Virus record (IMG/VR): IMGVR_UViG_3300028197_000150
Coordinates: 1 to 24,949 of that record
Origin: a virus
Length of the DNA: 24,949 nt
Reading direction: 5' to 3' (one strand)
In this document: positions 1 to 10,370 of the stretch, piece after piece
Layout of the letters: every line of letters begins with the position of its first letter
Position numbering within the stretch: the stretch's first letter is position 1
Made by a program: the position numbers and the translations under genes
Notes under the pieces: generated by a model
The model's input: only the letters and a program-made list of their open reading frames with translations
Database searches by the model: none
Told to the model about the DNA's origin: nothing

Positions 1-1
1 A

Positions 2-3000
2 ACACCTGAATATCCTAATGGAACATATGCATATTTTGCAACAATTGATGATTCTCTTGCTCAGGGTCAGGGTTCCGTTTTTTCTGGATATAAATTACCA
101 GTTTTTCCATATCTTTTAGGTGAAGCATATCATTCAAAACCCGAACCTTTTAACTTTAATACAGAATCAAATCAAGATGCTTTTAAAATAGAGGAATTTG
201 ATTATTGTAGAAGCACTGATCCATATAATTTAATTGACGGTAATGTTTCATATTCATATATCACAACTCCTAACAATTTAAAACAAAAAGTTGAGGTAAC
301 AGCAGTTACTCCAGGAAAAGTAGAAAAAATCGGTATTGAAACAGGTGGTACTGGTTACAAAGTTGGTGATAAAGTTATATTCAATAACATAAACACTAAA
401 TCTTTTAGCAGTGCTATTGCCAAAGTAGCAACTTTGAAGGGTAAACAAGTTGAAAATATAAGTGTCGCAACGAGTTCAATAACAAACGTTGAGATTTATC
501 CTGCATCAAAAGATAATTATTTTGTTATTGCGGACAATCCCCACAACTTCAAAAAATTTGATAGAGTTGTTATAACTGGTCTATCGACAACTTCATCTAA
601 GATTGGTGGTTTTTACTCAGCAGGGATTTCATCAAATAGATTATCACTGGTTGGAATTGGCACATCTTCGTCTGGAGTAGGGACTGTAGCAGCGACTGGT
701 ATCGTTACTTATTTTAAGGTAAATGGTAATTTAAATTATCCCCAGATTAGAGAAAATGATATACTTGGAATTGGAACAGAGCAAGTTAAGGTTTTAAATG
801 TTGATATTCTAAATTCAAGAATTAGGGTTCTTAGGGGTATTAATGGCGTTGTTGGTGCATCTCATACTATCACAAGCGTTCTTCTTGAAGATCCAAGGAA
901 ACTTACTATCTCGGCAGGTTTTAACACGACTTATGCATCAAGATTGAATAAAGTAATTTATTTTGATCCCTCTGAGAGCGTAGGTCTTGGGACAGCAGTA
1001 GGTGTTGGCATTGGTTCTACGATTGTATTTTCAAATCCTGGTGCTGGACTAACAAGAGTTGATATTCCAACCAAAGGAATTTACATAAAAGACCATGGAT
1101 TACAAACAGGAGATCAATTAACATATTCTCCAGGAAATGGAAATGGTATTGATGTTTTAAATATTGTTGGTGCATCTTCTACTTTAACAAATAATCAAAC
1201 TTTGTTCGCAGCAAAAATTTCAAATGATGTAATTGGAGTTGCCACTGTTAAAGTTGGACTAGGAACAACTGGATCGTTTGTTGGTATTGCATCAACTCAA
1301 CGGAATATAAGCACTCTCTTTTTTACTGGATTTGGAACAGGAGTTTATCATAACTTTAAAACTAATTTCTCAGTTATTACTGCAAAATTAGAGAGAAACA
1401 CTGTCACTGTTCAAACTAAACAAGCGCATGGAATTCAAGGAAGACATGAGGTTGATATTAATGTAAGTCCATCAATTTCAACTACAGTTACAGTTAGGTA
1501 CAATGATTTTAATAGAAGAGTAATTATAAATCCAAAAGATTTTGCCGCTATTGGTATTAATACATCAACAAATACAATTTCTATTAACAATCATGGATTT
1601 GAAACTGGTGAAAAAATTATACACACTGCTTTAATTCCTGCAGGAGGTCTTTCAAATAATAAAATTTATCATATTGTTAAAATTGATGAAAATTCCTTCA
1701 AACTTTCTAATACAGAGTATGAATCAAAATTAGAAAAACCACAAACTGTTGGAATCACTAGTGCTTCATCAGGAACAATTAATTTAATTAATCCAAAAAT
1801 TGATGTTTATAAAGATTCGACAGTAAAATTTGACCTTTCAGACTCCTCCTTGTCATACACAAGTCAAGGATTAAAATATCCTGCATTTGAACTGAATTTA
1901 TATCTAGATTCAGATCATAATAATATTTGGAATACGAGTTTTAAAAATAAAACTTTTGAAGTTTCAAGAACTGGCAGAGCTGGTATTGACAATAATGCCA
2001 GTGTTTCACTTTCAGTAAATTCTTTCATTCCTGAGCAATTATATTACTCGCTTGATGTTGTTGAAGAGAATGATGTCCCTGTGCCCAAGAGTGATATTTT
2101 CATTGATAATACTGTAAAATCAAATAATCAAATTGAGGTTAGAGAAAGTCTTTTTAATGGAAGATTTGCAGTTTCTATTGGTGCTACGAATTCATTTAAT
2201 TATTTCGTTAATAAATTACCAGAAAAAGTTTCTTATGCTGGAACAACATCAAAATTAAATTATACAACAGATTGTACACATACCGATGGTGCAATTAATT
2301 CATTCACGGTGATTGATGGTGGAAGAAATTATAATTCTCTTCCTGGTATCTCGACTATTGTTGGAGTAGGCACAACTGACACAGGTTCAGGTGCAATTAT
2401 ATCAGTTGAAAGTGAATCAATTGGAAAAATTAAAAAAACTAATTTACTTGATATTGGATTTGACTTCCCATCTGACTTAACTTTAAAACCAAGTACAAGT
2501 ATACCTCAAATTGTTGTAATAGAGTCATTAAGCTCTCTTGCAACTGTTGGTATCGTCTCTGCAGGAAGAGGTTACACTGTTGCACCAAAACCAGTAGTCA
2601 TTGACGCAGTAACTAAGAAGCATGTAAAAGAAATTGATCTTGTATATAATTTGGGTGATACAAATGTAAGAATACTTAATAACGCTAAAGGAATTAATAA
2701 TGTAATTCCAACTATTCTTCCAAGTCAAAATAGTAATGGAATTGGTATTGGAACTGTTGGATTTAATACTGTCACTCAAAATGTTACGGTTGGACTTAAC
2801 ACTGGTTTTAGTAGTGGACAAACTTTTCCACTTAGTGTTGGGGATAAAGTTTTAATTGAAGGTGTTAGTATTGGTATTGGATCAACTGGACTTGGTTATA
2901 ACTCAGAAGGTTATGATTATAAATTATTTGAAATTACAGAGGTTGATGAAAACTTAGGTGGAATTGGTAATGTAACTTATAGTATGGTAGGTGATCTTCC

Positions 3001-6000
3001 AAGTGGAGTTCTTACTCCTGGATTATATGATCTTCCAAATTCTGCTGGTGCAAGAATTATTCCAGAAAGATTCTTCCCAACATATAATTCAACTATTAAA
3101 CAAAATCAATTTTTTAATGGAGAGTTTGTTAAGAGTAAATCTGCAGAAGGAATAGTCAATTTCTATGACGAAAAAACTAGCACGTTAAGAATTGAGTCAA
3201 AGGAAACTTTTATAGAAAACGAAATTATTAGAGGATCTGCTTCAAGAACAGAGGGAATTGTAAAATCTGTTAGATCATATGAGTCTTATCTAAAAATGGG
3301 TGTTATATCTAAGACTTTAAGAGGTCATCAAGATGACTCTGGGTTCTTAAACACAAATACTCAAAGAATTCAAGATAGTGATTATTATCAAACATTTGCA
3401 TATTCTCTTAACTCAAGAGTTCCATATGATACTTGGAATGATGTTGTGTCATCAACTAATCATGTACTTGGATATAAAAAGTTTGCAGATTATCAAATTG
3501 AGTCTGTTTCAAGTGTGAATATCGGAATATCTACAGATCAAACATCAATTGATCAAATAATTGAAGCAGTTGGATTTGGTGATTTGAATTGTGTGTATGA
3601 CTTTGATCTTGTAAGTGAAAACTTCTTGAATGTTGCATCAAGAGTTCTATCCACCGAAATAAGATTCTCAAGTAGAATCCTTCAAGATTTTCTTGAGTCC
3701 GTTGGAAATAGAGTTCTACTAATTGATGATGTAAGTAGTCTATTTAATAGTGACCCAAGACCAACTGCTTTTAGTATAGCAAATACATTTGCTCTCAGTT
3801 CAAGAAGAGCAATGAAATACATCACATACGTAAGAGACACTAGATTTACTGCCCAAAGACAATTGATGATTGTTGATTTAATTCATGATGGTTCTCGTGG
3901 ATATATTAATCAATATGGAAGAGTTGAGAGCACTTATGATCAAGGTTCTTTTGATTTTAATATCTCTGGTAGTGATGGACAGTTACAATTTTTCCCAACT
4001 AAGTTTAAGGTGAATGATTATCAGATTGCTGCTATCTCATATAATCTTGACGATAATTTACTCAGTACCGGAGCAACTGCTGTAGGACCATCGATTATTG
4101 AAACTGATAGTGTGTCAATTGGTACTGGAATCGGAGCAACCACGATTGTAAGTATTGCTAGTACTCATAACTCAGTTAAAGTTCTTCTCGAAATAACTCC
4201 TGATATTAGCCGAGCAGAATTTGAATATAACAATCTTAATATTGTTCATAATGGAACAGATATTGAAATTTTAGAATATGGACAATTAACAACCTCTGTT
4301 GGTGATAATGCTGATGTTGGTTTTGGTACTTATAGTGCTTTAATTAACGGTTCAAATCTTGAAGTTATATTCCATCCTAACTCCGATGTTGGTATAGGTA
4401 CAACCGGTGTGGTCAATACTATTCAGGTAGGTTTGGCAACAGCTGGTATTACTGGTATCGGCACCTTTGACATGAAACATGCTAGAATTGAGGCAAGAAC
4501 AACAAGTATTTCTTCTTCAGGAACCCCTGGTATTCATACAATTTCATCATATCCTGATGATTATGATGTTGCATATTTTGTTGCTCAAGTTGCAGACACA
4601 ACAAATAATCAATATCAAATGACCGAAATCATCGTTGTAGATGATTTTGTAAGTGGTGGGAGCAGTTTAGAAACTTATGATACTGAATTTGGTGAGGTAG
4701 GAACTTCAGTTGGTCTTGGAACTTTTGGCACAAGAGTTTCTGCTTCTGGAACTACTGAGTTAATGTTTACACCTACAGCAAGTATTAATACTGTTGTTAA
4801 TGTTTATATGAATGCATTAAGACATCAGGATGATGATAAAGATACAATTGATTTTGATAACGCTGTTATTGAATCTGGATTTGCCACATATGAGGGAACT
4901 GAGAGGGACATTAAGAGAGCGTTTGAATTAAAGCATGAAACTGATAAAATTTTTGAAAGATCCTTTGAAGGTAACGATTCAAGTATTGTTAATTTAACAA
5001 ATAATACGATCACCCTCCCAAATCACTTCTTTGTAAGTGGAGAAAAAATAGAGTACAAGCACGCTGGTGCCGGGTCAACTCAAGCAATCAGTATTGCATC
5101 TACAACATTTGCAGGTATTGGATCTACAACTTTACTTCCAAGTGAAGTATTTGCAGTTAAGGTAACTGATGATAAAATTAAAATTGCTTCAAGTGCTGAA
5201 AACGCTCTCAAACCAATTCCAGAGTCAGTTGACTTAACTAGTGTCGGAATTGGAACTTCTCATAGATTTGTATCTACAAATCAAAATGCTAAAGGAATAA
5301 TAGCAATTGATAATATTATTCAATCTCCCATTGTCTCTACTGCTGTAACGACAACACTTTCAAATACCTTATTTACAACGGATGACACTCTAAAACTAGT
5401 AGGAATCTCCTCAATTAAAGGAGGGGAATTAATTAAAATTAATAATGAAATTATTAGAGTTGATGCAGTTAATATAATAGGAAATGAAAATTCTTTGAGC
5501 GTGAGGAGAGGATGGTTAGGTACTGGAGTTGGTTTTGCTGCTACAGGTAATCTTGTAACTAAAATTGTTGGTAACTACAACATTATTGATAATATTCTGC
5601 ATTTTGTAGACGCTCCTTTCGGAAACAAACCAAAAGGTGGTGATACAAATCCACCAGATGAAAGAGATTTTACAGGTATTACAACTAGTTCTAGTTTCCA
5701 GGGTCGAATATTCTTGAGAAGTGGTGCCACAAATAGCATAAATGACGCTTATCACGAAAATTATATTTTTGACGATCTTTCTCAAGAATTTAATGGTAGT
5801 AAGAAAGAATTTACTCTTAAAATGGATGGATCAAATGTAACTGGAATTGCTACTGAAAATGCTATCATTCTTGTTAATGATACTTTCCAAACACCAGGAG
5901 GAATCACTGGTGTCATTCCTCCAGAATTACAAACAAGACAATATACTCTTGCCGAAAATGCTGGTATTACATCAATTTCATTTGTAGGAGCTGCGGTTTC

Positions 6001-8779
6001 AAATTCGGCAGATGTAAGAACTTCTACTGTACCTGTAGGAGGAGTGATTGTATCCGTAGCATCAAGTGAGGGATTTGGTTATCAACCTCTTGTTGCTGCA
6101 GGGGGAACTGCCAAAGTTTCTGTTGCAGGAACAATTCAATCAATAAGTATTGGAAATAGTGGATCTGGATATAGGGCAGGAATTCAAACTGTCAATGTTG
6201 CAATAAGAACTTCTTCTGTGTCCCGGACTAATATTGTTTCTATTGGAACAGCAGTAATTTCAAACGGAAACATTACTTCAGTAGCTATATCCACTGATAG
6301 AGTATTCTATGCTCCAAGAGATGTATCAAATGTTTTGTATGATAATTCAAGTGGATTAACTACGGTAACAACTTCTACTAATCACGGACTTTCTCATAAC
6401 GATCAAATTACACTTTCTGGAATTGCATTTACTTGCAATTATAGTGGGTCTGGTCCTGTAAATGTATCAAATGCAGTTTATAATAATGTAACTGGCATTA
6501 TGACTGTTACTACATCTGCTCCACATAATTTATCAACCACTGGACAAAAGAGTGACGTTATTCTTACCGGATTAGCATTTACTTGTGGATTGGATGGCGG
6601 ATCTTCAACGCACGTTTATCCAAGAACGACTGACCCTGCATATTGTGGATCTAAAGTAACCGCAGTTAATAGTGCAACTGAATTTGTAATTAATGTTGGC
6701 GTTTCAACTGTTCCAACATTCTATAGTTCTAGTGGAGTTGCTCAACCAGCGTTAATTGCTCCCAGAAATGTAAATAATTCTGCCAGTGGAACAGATCCTG
6801 CTGCAGGAGAAACTAACGTCTTAAAAATTATTAATAATACTTCTTTTGAAGTGAATACTGGAATTTCAACTAGAAAACACTTCTATGCAAGATGTGGTAA
6901 AGTCAATATACCACTAGATGTTGTATTTGATGACCCATTAAGTTACAGCAACATTCCATTAATTTATAGTTCCACTTCTGTTGGTCTCGGAACAGGCGCG
7001 AAAATTGATGTTGTTGTTGGTCAAGGTTCAAGTGTAATTGACTTTAAGATAAGCAACACTGGATTTAGTTATGGTAATAATCAAACATTGACAGTTGCTA
7101 TAGGTGGAACCATCGGTATTCCAACTGACACAACTAAAACATTCAAAGAATTTAAAATTGATATTGATGAAATAGCAAGTGATGAATTTTCTGGATGGTC
7201 TCTCGGTGTTCTACAAGTAATTGATAATGTTGAAAAATTTATTGATGGTACTAGAACAAACTTCCCAATTGAAGTTGATGGTGTAGTCACCTCAATTGCT
7301 GCTGCAAGAGGTTCAAAAATTAACATACAAGATGTTCTTATTATATTTGTAAATAATATTCTTCAAGTTCCCGGTAAAGGTTATATATTTGAGGGTGGTT
7401 CTCAAATTGAATTTACAGAGGCACCAAAGATTGGCGACACTATTGAAATTATTTTCTATAAAGGAACTGGGGACAAAGATGTTGTTCTTAGAGAAATTAT
7501 TGAAACCGTGACGGAGGGTGATACTCTTCAAATTCAAAACAATGATATCTTTACAAATGAAGATAAGAGATCAGTTAATTTTGTATCTGGAACTGATATC
7601 GCAGAAACAAATCCATATTCTGGTCCAGGCAATATTCAGGATACATCTTTATTAAGACCAGTTGTTTGGTGTAGACAAACAGAGGATAAAATTATTAATG
7701 AAAAAGAAGTTGGTAAAGATCGAGAACTTTATGAACCCGTGATAAATCCAACAGCACACATTATTAAAACTGTTGGTGTTGGCGCAACACAAATATTTGT
7801 TGATACATTAAGACCACTCTTTAATATATTCAATGAAGTTGCAACTTTACCAAAAGTAAACACTCTTTCCTTCCAAGATAAAGTTAAATTTATTCCTCAG
7901 GATGATAAAGTTTCTGCTGCTGGAACTGCTATTGTTTCCATAGCAGGCACAATTTCTTCTGTTGCAATATCTACTGGTGGTGTCGGGTATTCAAATGCAT
8001 TGGTAAGTTTTGGTAGCACAAATGGAGTTGGAATTGGAACTACAACCACTGCTCTTGGTACAGTCACAATTGGAACGGCAGGAACAATTACTGGTGTAGC
8101 AATTACTAATCCAGGTCTTGGTTATACTCAAACTAGTCCTCCCCTGGTTTTGTTTAGTCCTCCCACAAGAGGTGTCGAGGAAAACTTTGTAAATTCGTTT
8201 AATGGTGATAATGGGGTAATTGTTGGTTTTGGCACTACATCTGTTGGTATTGGCACCACTCAATTTATTTTTGACTTACACATCCCACTTGATTCTTTCT
8301 TGAGAAATGTTGGTTATAATACTAGCATTGTTTCTACTGCAGTTACTGCAAGTTCACTAAGTTCTGGTGACTATTTTATGATATTTAATTCAAATGTAGG
8401 ATCTGCAGTAACATCTATAACATCGCTTGATACTTCTGGTAATATTGTTGGAGTTGGAACTTCAAATATTGATAATATATACTTTGTTCAAAGCACTGAA
8501 ACTGTATTCAGACCTACAGGAGTTAATTCTGAAGGTGTGGGTATTGGAACCTCTCATATAACCAGAGTATTTGTAAATGTAAGTAACAACTTCTCATATG
8601 GATCAGGTATTCAAACGTCTAATTCATTCGGTGAATTTAGTTGGGGAAGAATTGATCTAACATCTAGATCTAAAGTTACTTCATACACTGCATTTACCTT
8701 AGGAGGTATTGGTGGTATTTCTACCTCTACTTTTGTTCAGAGGTCTAAATCGCTGAAGTCAAAAGATTATGACATTTGA
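2..8779 (+). CDS. Giant baseplate-associated structural protein, C-terminal 2,925 residues (5' end outside window)
   Basis: The frame is open from base 2, so the first internal ATG (434) is not the start and the gene continues upstream. Residues are numbered here from base 2. Residues 1-40 (PEYPNGTYAYF ... FPYLLG) resemble the end of a YHYH domain (family pattern PNGTYHYH ... FPY), with the YHYH residues changed to YAYF. Around residues 1123-1170 is a block (QDSDYYQTFAYSL ... W) and around 1222-1348 a second block (FSSRILQDFLESVGNR ... FFPTKFKVNDY) of types I recall from marine T4-like structural proteins. The rest is Gly/Ser/Thr/Ile-rich beta sequence full of short repeated modules (GG-x-GY, HG-x3-G-D, GIGT). 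No signal peptide, membrane span or enzyme motif is visible. It lies directly before gp8, the place of T4 gene 7 (wedge, about 1,030 aa), so a wedge/baseplate-periphery or host-contact role is inferred. Virion structural role fairly sure; gp7 equivalence unproven. Confidence 0.8.
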   Translation, partial: TPEYPNGTYAYFATIDDSLAQGQGSVFSGYKLPVFPYLLGEAYHSKPEPFNFNTESNQDAFKIEEFDYCRSTDPYNLIDGNVSYSYITTPNNLKQKVEVTAVTPGKVEKIGIETGGTGYKVGDKVIFNNINTKSFSSAIAKVATLKGKQVENISVATSSITNVEIYPASKDNYFVIADNPHNFKKFDRVVITGLSTTSSKIGGFYSAGISSNRLSLVGIGTSSSGVGTVAATGIVTYFKVNGNLNYPQIRENDILGIGTEQVKVLNVDILNSRIRVLRGINGVVGASHTITSVLLEDPRKLTISAGFNTTYASRLNKVIYFDPSESVGLGTAVGVGIGSTIVFSNPGAGLTRVDIPTKGIYIKDHGLQTGDQLTYSPGNGNGIDVLNIVGASSTLTNNQTLFAAKISNDVIGVATVKVGLGTTGSFVGIASTQRNISTLFFTGFGTGVYHNFKTNFSVITAKLERNTVTVQTKQAHGIQGRHEVDINVSPSISTTVTVRYNDFNRRVIINPKDFAAIGINTSTNTISINNHGFETGEKIIHTALIPAGGLSNNKIYHIVKIDENSFKLSNTEYESKLEKPQTVGITSASSGTINLINPKIDVYKDSTVKFDLSDSSLSYTSQGLKYPAFELNLYLDSDHNNIWNTSFKNKTFEVSRTGRAGIDNNASVSLSVNSFIPEQLYYSLDVVEENDVPVPKSDIFIDNTVKSNNQIEVRESLFNGRFAVSIGATNSFNYFVNKLPEKVSYAGTTSKLNYTTDCTHTDGAINSFTVIDGGRNYNSLPGISTIVGVGTTDTGSGAIISVESESIGKIKKTNLLDIGFDFPSDLTLKPSTSIPQIVVIESLSSLATVGIVSAGRGYTVAPKPVVIDAVTKKHVKEIDLVYNLGDTNVRILNNAKGINNVIPTILPSQNSNGIGIGTVGFNTVTQNVTVGLNTGFSSGQTFPLSVGDKVLIEGVSIGIGSTGLGYNSEGYDYKLFEITEVDENLGGIGNVTYSMVGDLPSGVLTPGLYDLPNSAGARIIPERFFPTYNSTIKQNQFFNGEFVKSKSAEGIVNFYDEKTSTLRIESKETFIENEIIRGSASRTEGIVKSVRSYESYLKMGVISKTLRGHQDDSGFLNTNTQRIQDSDYYQTFAYSLNSRVPYDTWNDVVSSTNHVLGYKKFADYQIESVSSVNIGISTDQTSIDQIIEAVGFGDLNCVYDFDLVSENFLNVASRVLSTEIRFSSRILQDFLESVGNRVLLIDDVSSLFNSDPRPTAFSIANTFALSSRRAMKYITYVRDTRFTAQRQLMIVDLIHDGSRGYINQYGRVESTYDQGSFDFNISGSDGQLQFFPTKFKVNDYQIAAISYNLDDNLLSTGATAVGPSIIETDSVSIGTGIGATTIVSIASTHNSVKVLLEITPDISRAEFEYNNLNIVHNGTDIEILEYGQLTTSVGDNADVGFGTYSALINGSNLEVIFHPNSDVGIGTTGVVNTIQVGLATAGITGIGTFDMKHARIEARTTSISSSGTPGIHTISSYPDDYDVAYFVAQVADTTNNQYQMTEIIVVDDFVSGGSSLETYDTEFGEVGTSVGLGTFGTRVSASGTTELMFTPTASINTVVNVYMNALRHQDDDKDTIDFDNAVIESGFATYEGTERDIKRAFELKHETDKIFERSFEGNDSSIVNLTNNTITLPNHFFVSGEKIEYKHAGAGSTQAISIASTTFAGIGSTTLLPSEVFAVKVTDDKIKIASSAENALKPIPESVDLTSVGIGTSHRFVSTNQNAKGIIAIDNIIQSPIVSTAVTTTLSNTLFTTDDTLKLVGISSIKGGELIKINNEIIRVDAVNIIGNENSLSVRRGWLGTGVGFAATGNLVTKIVGNYNIIDNILHFVDAPFGNKPKGGDTNPPDERDFTGITTSSSFQGRIFLRSGATNSINDAYHENYIFDDLSQEFNGSKKEFTLKMDGSNVTGIATENAIILVNDTFQTPGGITGVIPPELQTRQYTLAENAGITSISFVGAAVSNSADVRTSTVPVGGVIVSVASSEGFGYQPLVAAGGTAKVSVAGTIQSISIGNSGSGYRAGIQTVNVAIRTSSVSRTNIVSIGTAVISNGNITSVAISTDRVFYAPRDVSNVLYDNSSGLTTVTTSTNHGLSHNDQITLSGIAFTCNYSGSGPVNVSNAVYNNVTGIMTVTTSAPHNLSTTGQKSDVILTGLAFTCGLDGGSSTHVYPRTTDPAYCGSKVTAVNSATEFVINVGVSTVPTFYSSSGVAQPALIAPRNVNNSASGTDPAAGETNVLKIINNTSFEVNTGISTRKHFYARCGKVNIPLDVVFDDPLSYSNIPLIYSSTSVGLGTGAKIDVVVGQGSSVIDFKISNTGFSYGNNQTLTVAIGGTIGIPTDTTKTFKEFKIDIDEIASDEFSGWSLGVLQVIDNVEKFIDGTRTNFPIEVDGVVTSIAAARGSKINIQDVLIIFVNNILQVPGKGYIFEGGSQIEFTEAPKIGDTIEIIFYKGTGDKDVVLREIIETVTEGDTLQIQNNDIFTNEDKRSVNFVSGTDIAETNPYSGPGNIQDTSLLRPVVWCRQTEDKIINEKEVGKDRELYEPVINPTAHIIKTVGVGATQIFVDTLRPLFNIFNEVATLPKVNTLSFQDKVKFIPQDDKVSAAGTAIVSIAGTISSVAISTGGVGYSNALVSFGSTNGVGIGTTTTALGTVTIGTAGTITGVAITNPGLGYTQTSPPLVLFSPPTRGVEENFVNSFNGDNGVIVGFGTTSVGIGTTQFIFDLHIPLDSFLRNVGYNTSIVSTAVTASSLSSGDYFMIFNSNVGSAVTSITSLDTSGNIVGVGTSNIDNIYFVQSTETVFRPTGVNSEGVGIGTSHITRVFVNVSNNFSYGSGIQTSNSFGEFSWGRIDLTSRSKVTSYTAFTLGGIGGISTSTFVQRSKSLKSKDYDI
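6321..6589 (+). repeat. Imperfect tandem duplication inside the giant structural gene
   Basis: Two adjacent copies of a roughly 42-residue unit are visible, at about 6321-6441 and 6461-6589. Both begin VSN, run through TVTTS and an H(G/N)LS motif, and end LSGIAFTC or LTGLAFTC. The DNA has diverged, so the duplication is not recent. Cysteines are otherwise rare in this protein; each copy ends in Phe-Thr-Cys, and further cysteines follow in YCG and RCG nearby. That pattern suggests a small Cys-containing beta module, although its function is unknown. Confidence 0.75.
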
Positions 8780-8783
8780 CCTT

Positions 8784-8791
8784 AATAAATA
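8784..8791 (+). promoter_or_regulatory. T4-type late promoter (AATAAATA) before gp8
   Basis: The octamer AATAAATA matches the T4/cyanophage late consensus NATAAATA. It sits in the 31-base gap between the giant gene and gp8, with its end 19 bases before the gp8 ATG. In T4, gp55 recognises this element as a -10 box with no -35 element. A transcript would begin just before the gp8 start and leave a very short leader. Confidence 0.6.
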
Positions 8792-8810
8792 AAGAAAAAA
8801 ACTGTGTCCA

Positions 8811-10364
8811 ATGGCTGCAATTATAACTGATCAAATTAGAATATTAAACGCTAAGAATTTTGTTGCGGGTGTAACTACCTCTACTAATGCATATTATTCT
8901 TTTATTGGATTGACGAATGCAACTGATTACAGTCCAACGTGGGACCAAGATCCCCCCTCACCAAAAGATAGTTTTGATGAGGAAAACCAGTATTGGGACT
9001 CGATGGTTGCTCTAAAGAAAATAAACTCATCTGACGTAAGACAAGTTGTTTCAAAAAGAAATTGGTCTTCGGGAACTACTTATGACATGTATCGTCATGA
9101 TTACAGCAGAATAAAAACTGCTGCTGTTAGTGGTGCTACTAATCTATATGCTTCATCATATTATGTAATTAATAGTGATTTTAGAGTTTATATCTGTATA
9201 CAGAATGGCACCACCCCTGATACCCCTAACGGGTCACCATCTCTTGATGAACCAACACATATTGATTTAGAACCAAGATCAGCAGGAACAAGTGGAGACG
9301 GTTATCTTTGGAAATATCTTTATTCAATTAAACCAAGTGATATTGTAAAATTTGAAGCAACTGCTTTTATGCCAGTACCCCTAAACTGGGAAACTGGCAC
9401 TGAAAATGAACTTGTAAGAAATAATGCGGTAGATGGTTCGATTAAAGTTACAACTATAACTGATAGAGGAGTAGGTATTGGACCTGTTGGCGCTACAAGG
9501 TACGCTAACGTTCCTATTAAAGGTGATGGAACTGGTGCTGAATGTACCATCGTTACATCAAACGATCAAAGAGTTGACTCCATTACTATAACTAATCAAG
9601 GTTCTGGATACACTTTTGGAAATGTAGACTTAGAAGCAGGAAACGTTCCTTCTGGTACGACCATACCTACCTTTGACGTTATCATATCACCAATGGGTGG
9701 TCATGGTAAAGATATCTATAGAGAATTAGGAGCAACTAATGTTCTTCTTTATTCTAGAATTGAAAATGATAATGATAACCCTGATTTTATTACTGGAAAT
9801 CAAATTGCAAGAGTTGGTCTTGTAGAAAATCCAAGAACTACTTCAAATACTTTATTATCGGCTGACAAAGCAAGTGCTGTTGGTGCTTTAAGATTAGCAG
9901 GAGCAGGATACAGTTCTGCTGCTTTTTCTGCCGATTCATACTTCACTCAAACTATATCTACAGGATCAACTGCTCAAGGAAGAGTAATTAGTTATAACCA
10001 AACAACTGGTGTATTGAAGTATTGGCAGGATAGAACACTTGCTGGATTTAATACAGTTGGAACTGCTCAAACCACACCAACTTATGGATTTGATTTGACC
10101 GAGTTTACTTCTTCTCCTGATACAGGTGGTAGTTTGACAATTACTCCAACAACAGGTGTTGATTTACAAATTGATTCAAACTTTAGTGGTATCCAAACGA
10201 CAATAAATAGTAGGACATATAATCTTGGTCTTACTTTTACGGACGGTATTGCACCTGCAGAAGTGAAAAAATATGCAGGAAACATTGTTTATGTTGATAA
10301 TAGACCATCCATAACAAGGTCATCTAACCAAAAAGAAGATATCAAAATTGTTTTGCAGTTCTAA
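8811..10364 (+). CDS. gp8: Baseplate wedge subunit gp8
   Basis: Gp8 is a wedge component that assembles after gp7 onto the gp10-gp7 complex, before gp6 and gp53. Hallmarks of the marine T4-like gp8 family are visible: N-terminal RILNAKNFV (residues 10-18), the block SGDGYLWKYLYSIKPSD (161-177) followed by MPVPLNW, and a C terminus ending NIVYVDNRP ... RSSNQKEDIKIVLQF (491-517). It is 517 residues against 334 in T4. The extra length lies in the middle and holds a GSGY module (264-267), a GAGYSSA segment (364-370) and a G-S-T-A-x-G-R-V segment (385-391) like those in neighbouring giants. The start follows a late promoter with only a weak ribosome-binding site. The next gene begins 6 bases after the stop. 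Identification confident from sequence and position; the role of the insertion is unknown. Confidence 0.88.
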   Translation: MAAIITDQIRILNAKNFVAGVTTSTNAYYSFIGLTNATDYSPTWDQDPPSPKDSFDEENQYWDSMVALKKINSSDVRQVVSKRNWSSGTTYDMYRHDYSRIKTAAVSGATNLYASSYYVINSDFRVYICIQNGTTPDTPNGSPSLDEPTHIDLEPRSAGTSGDGYLWKYLYSIKPSDIVKFEATAFMPVPLNWETGTENELVRNNAVDGSIKVTTITDRGVGIGPVGATRYANVPIKGDGTGAECTIVTSNDQRVDSITITNQGSGYTFGNVDLEAGNVPSGTTIPTFDVIISPMGGHGKDIYRELGATNVLLYSRIENDNDNPDFITGNQIARVGLVENPRTTSNTLLSADKASAVGALRLAGAGYSSAAFSADSYFTQTISTGSTAQGRVISYNQTTGVLKYWQDRTLAGFNTVGTAQTTPTYGFDLTEFTSSPDTGGSLTITPTTGVDLQIDSNFSGIQTTINSRTYNLGLTFTDGIAPAEVKKYAGNIVYVDNRPSITRSSNQKEDIKIVLQF

Positions 10365-10370
10365 AGAATT

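Noticed and set aside
434-436. ATG at 434 as the start of the giant gene
   Set aside because: The same frame is open back to base 2 with protein-like, conserved-looking sequence, so this is an internal Met.
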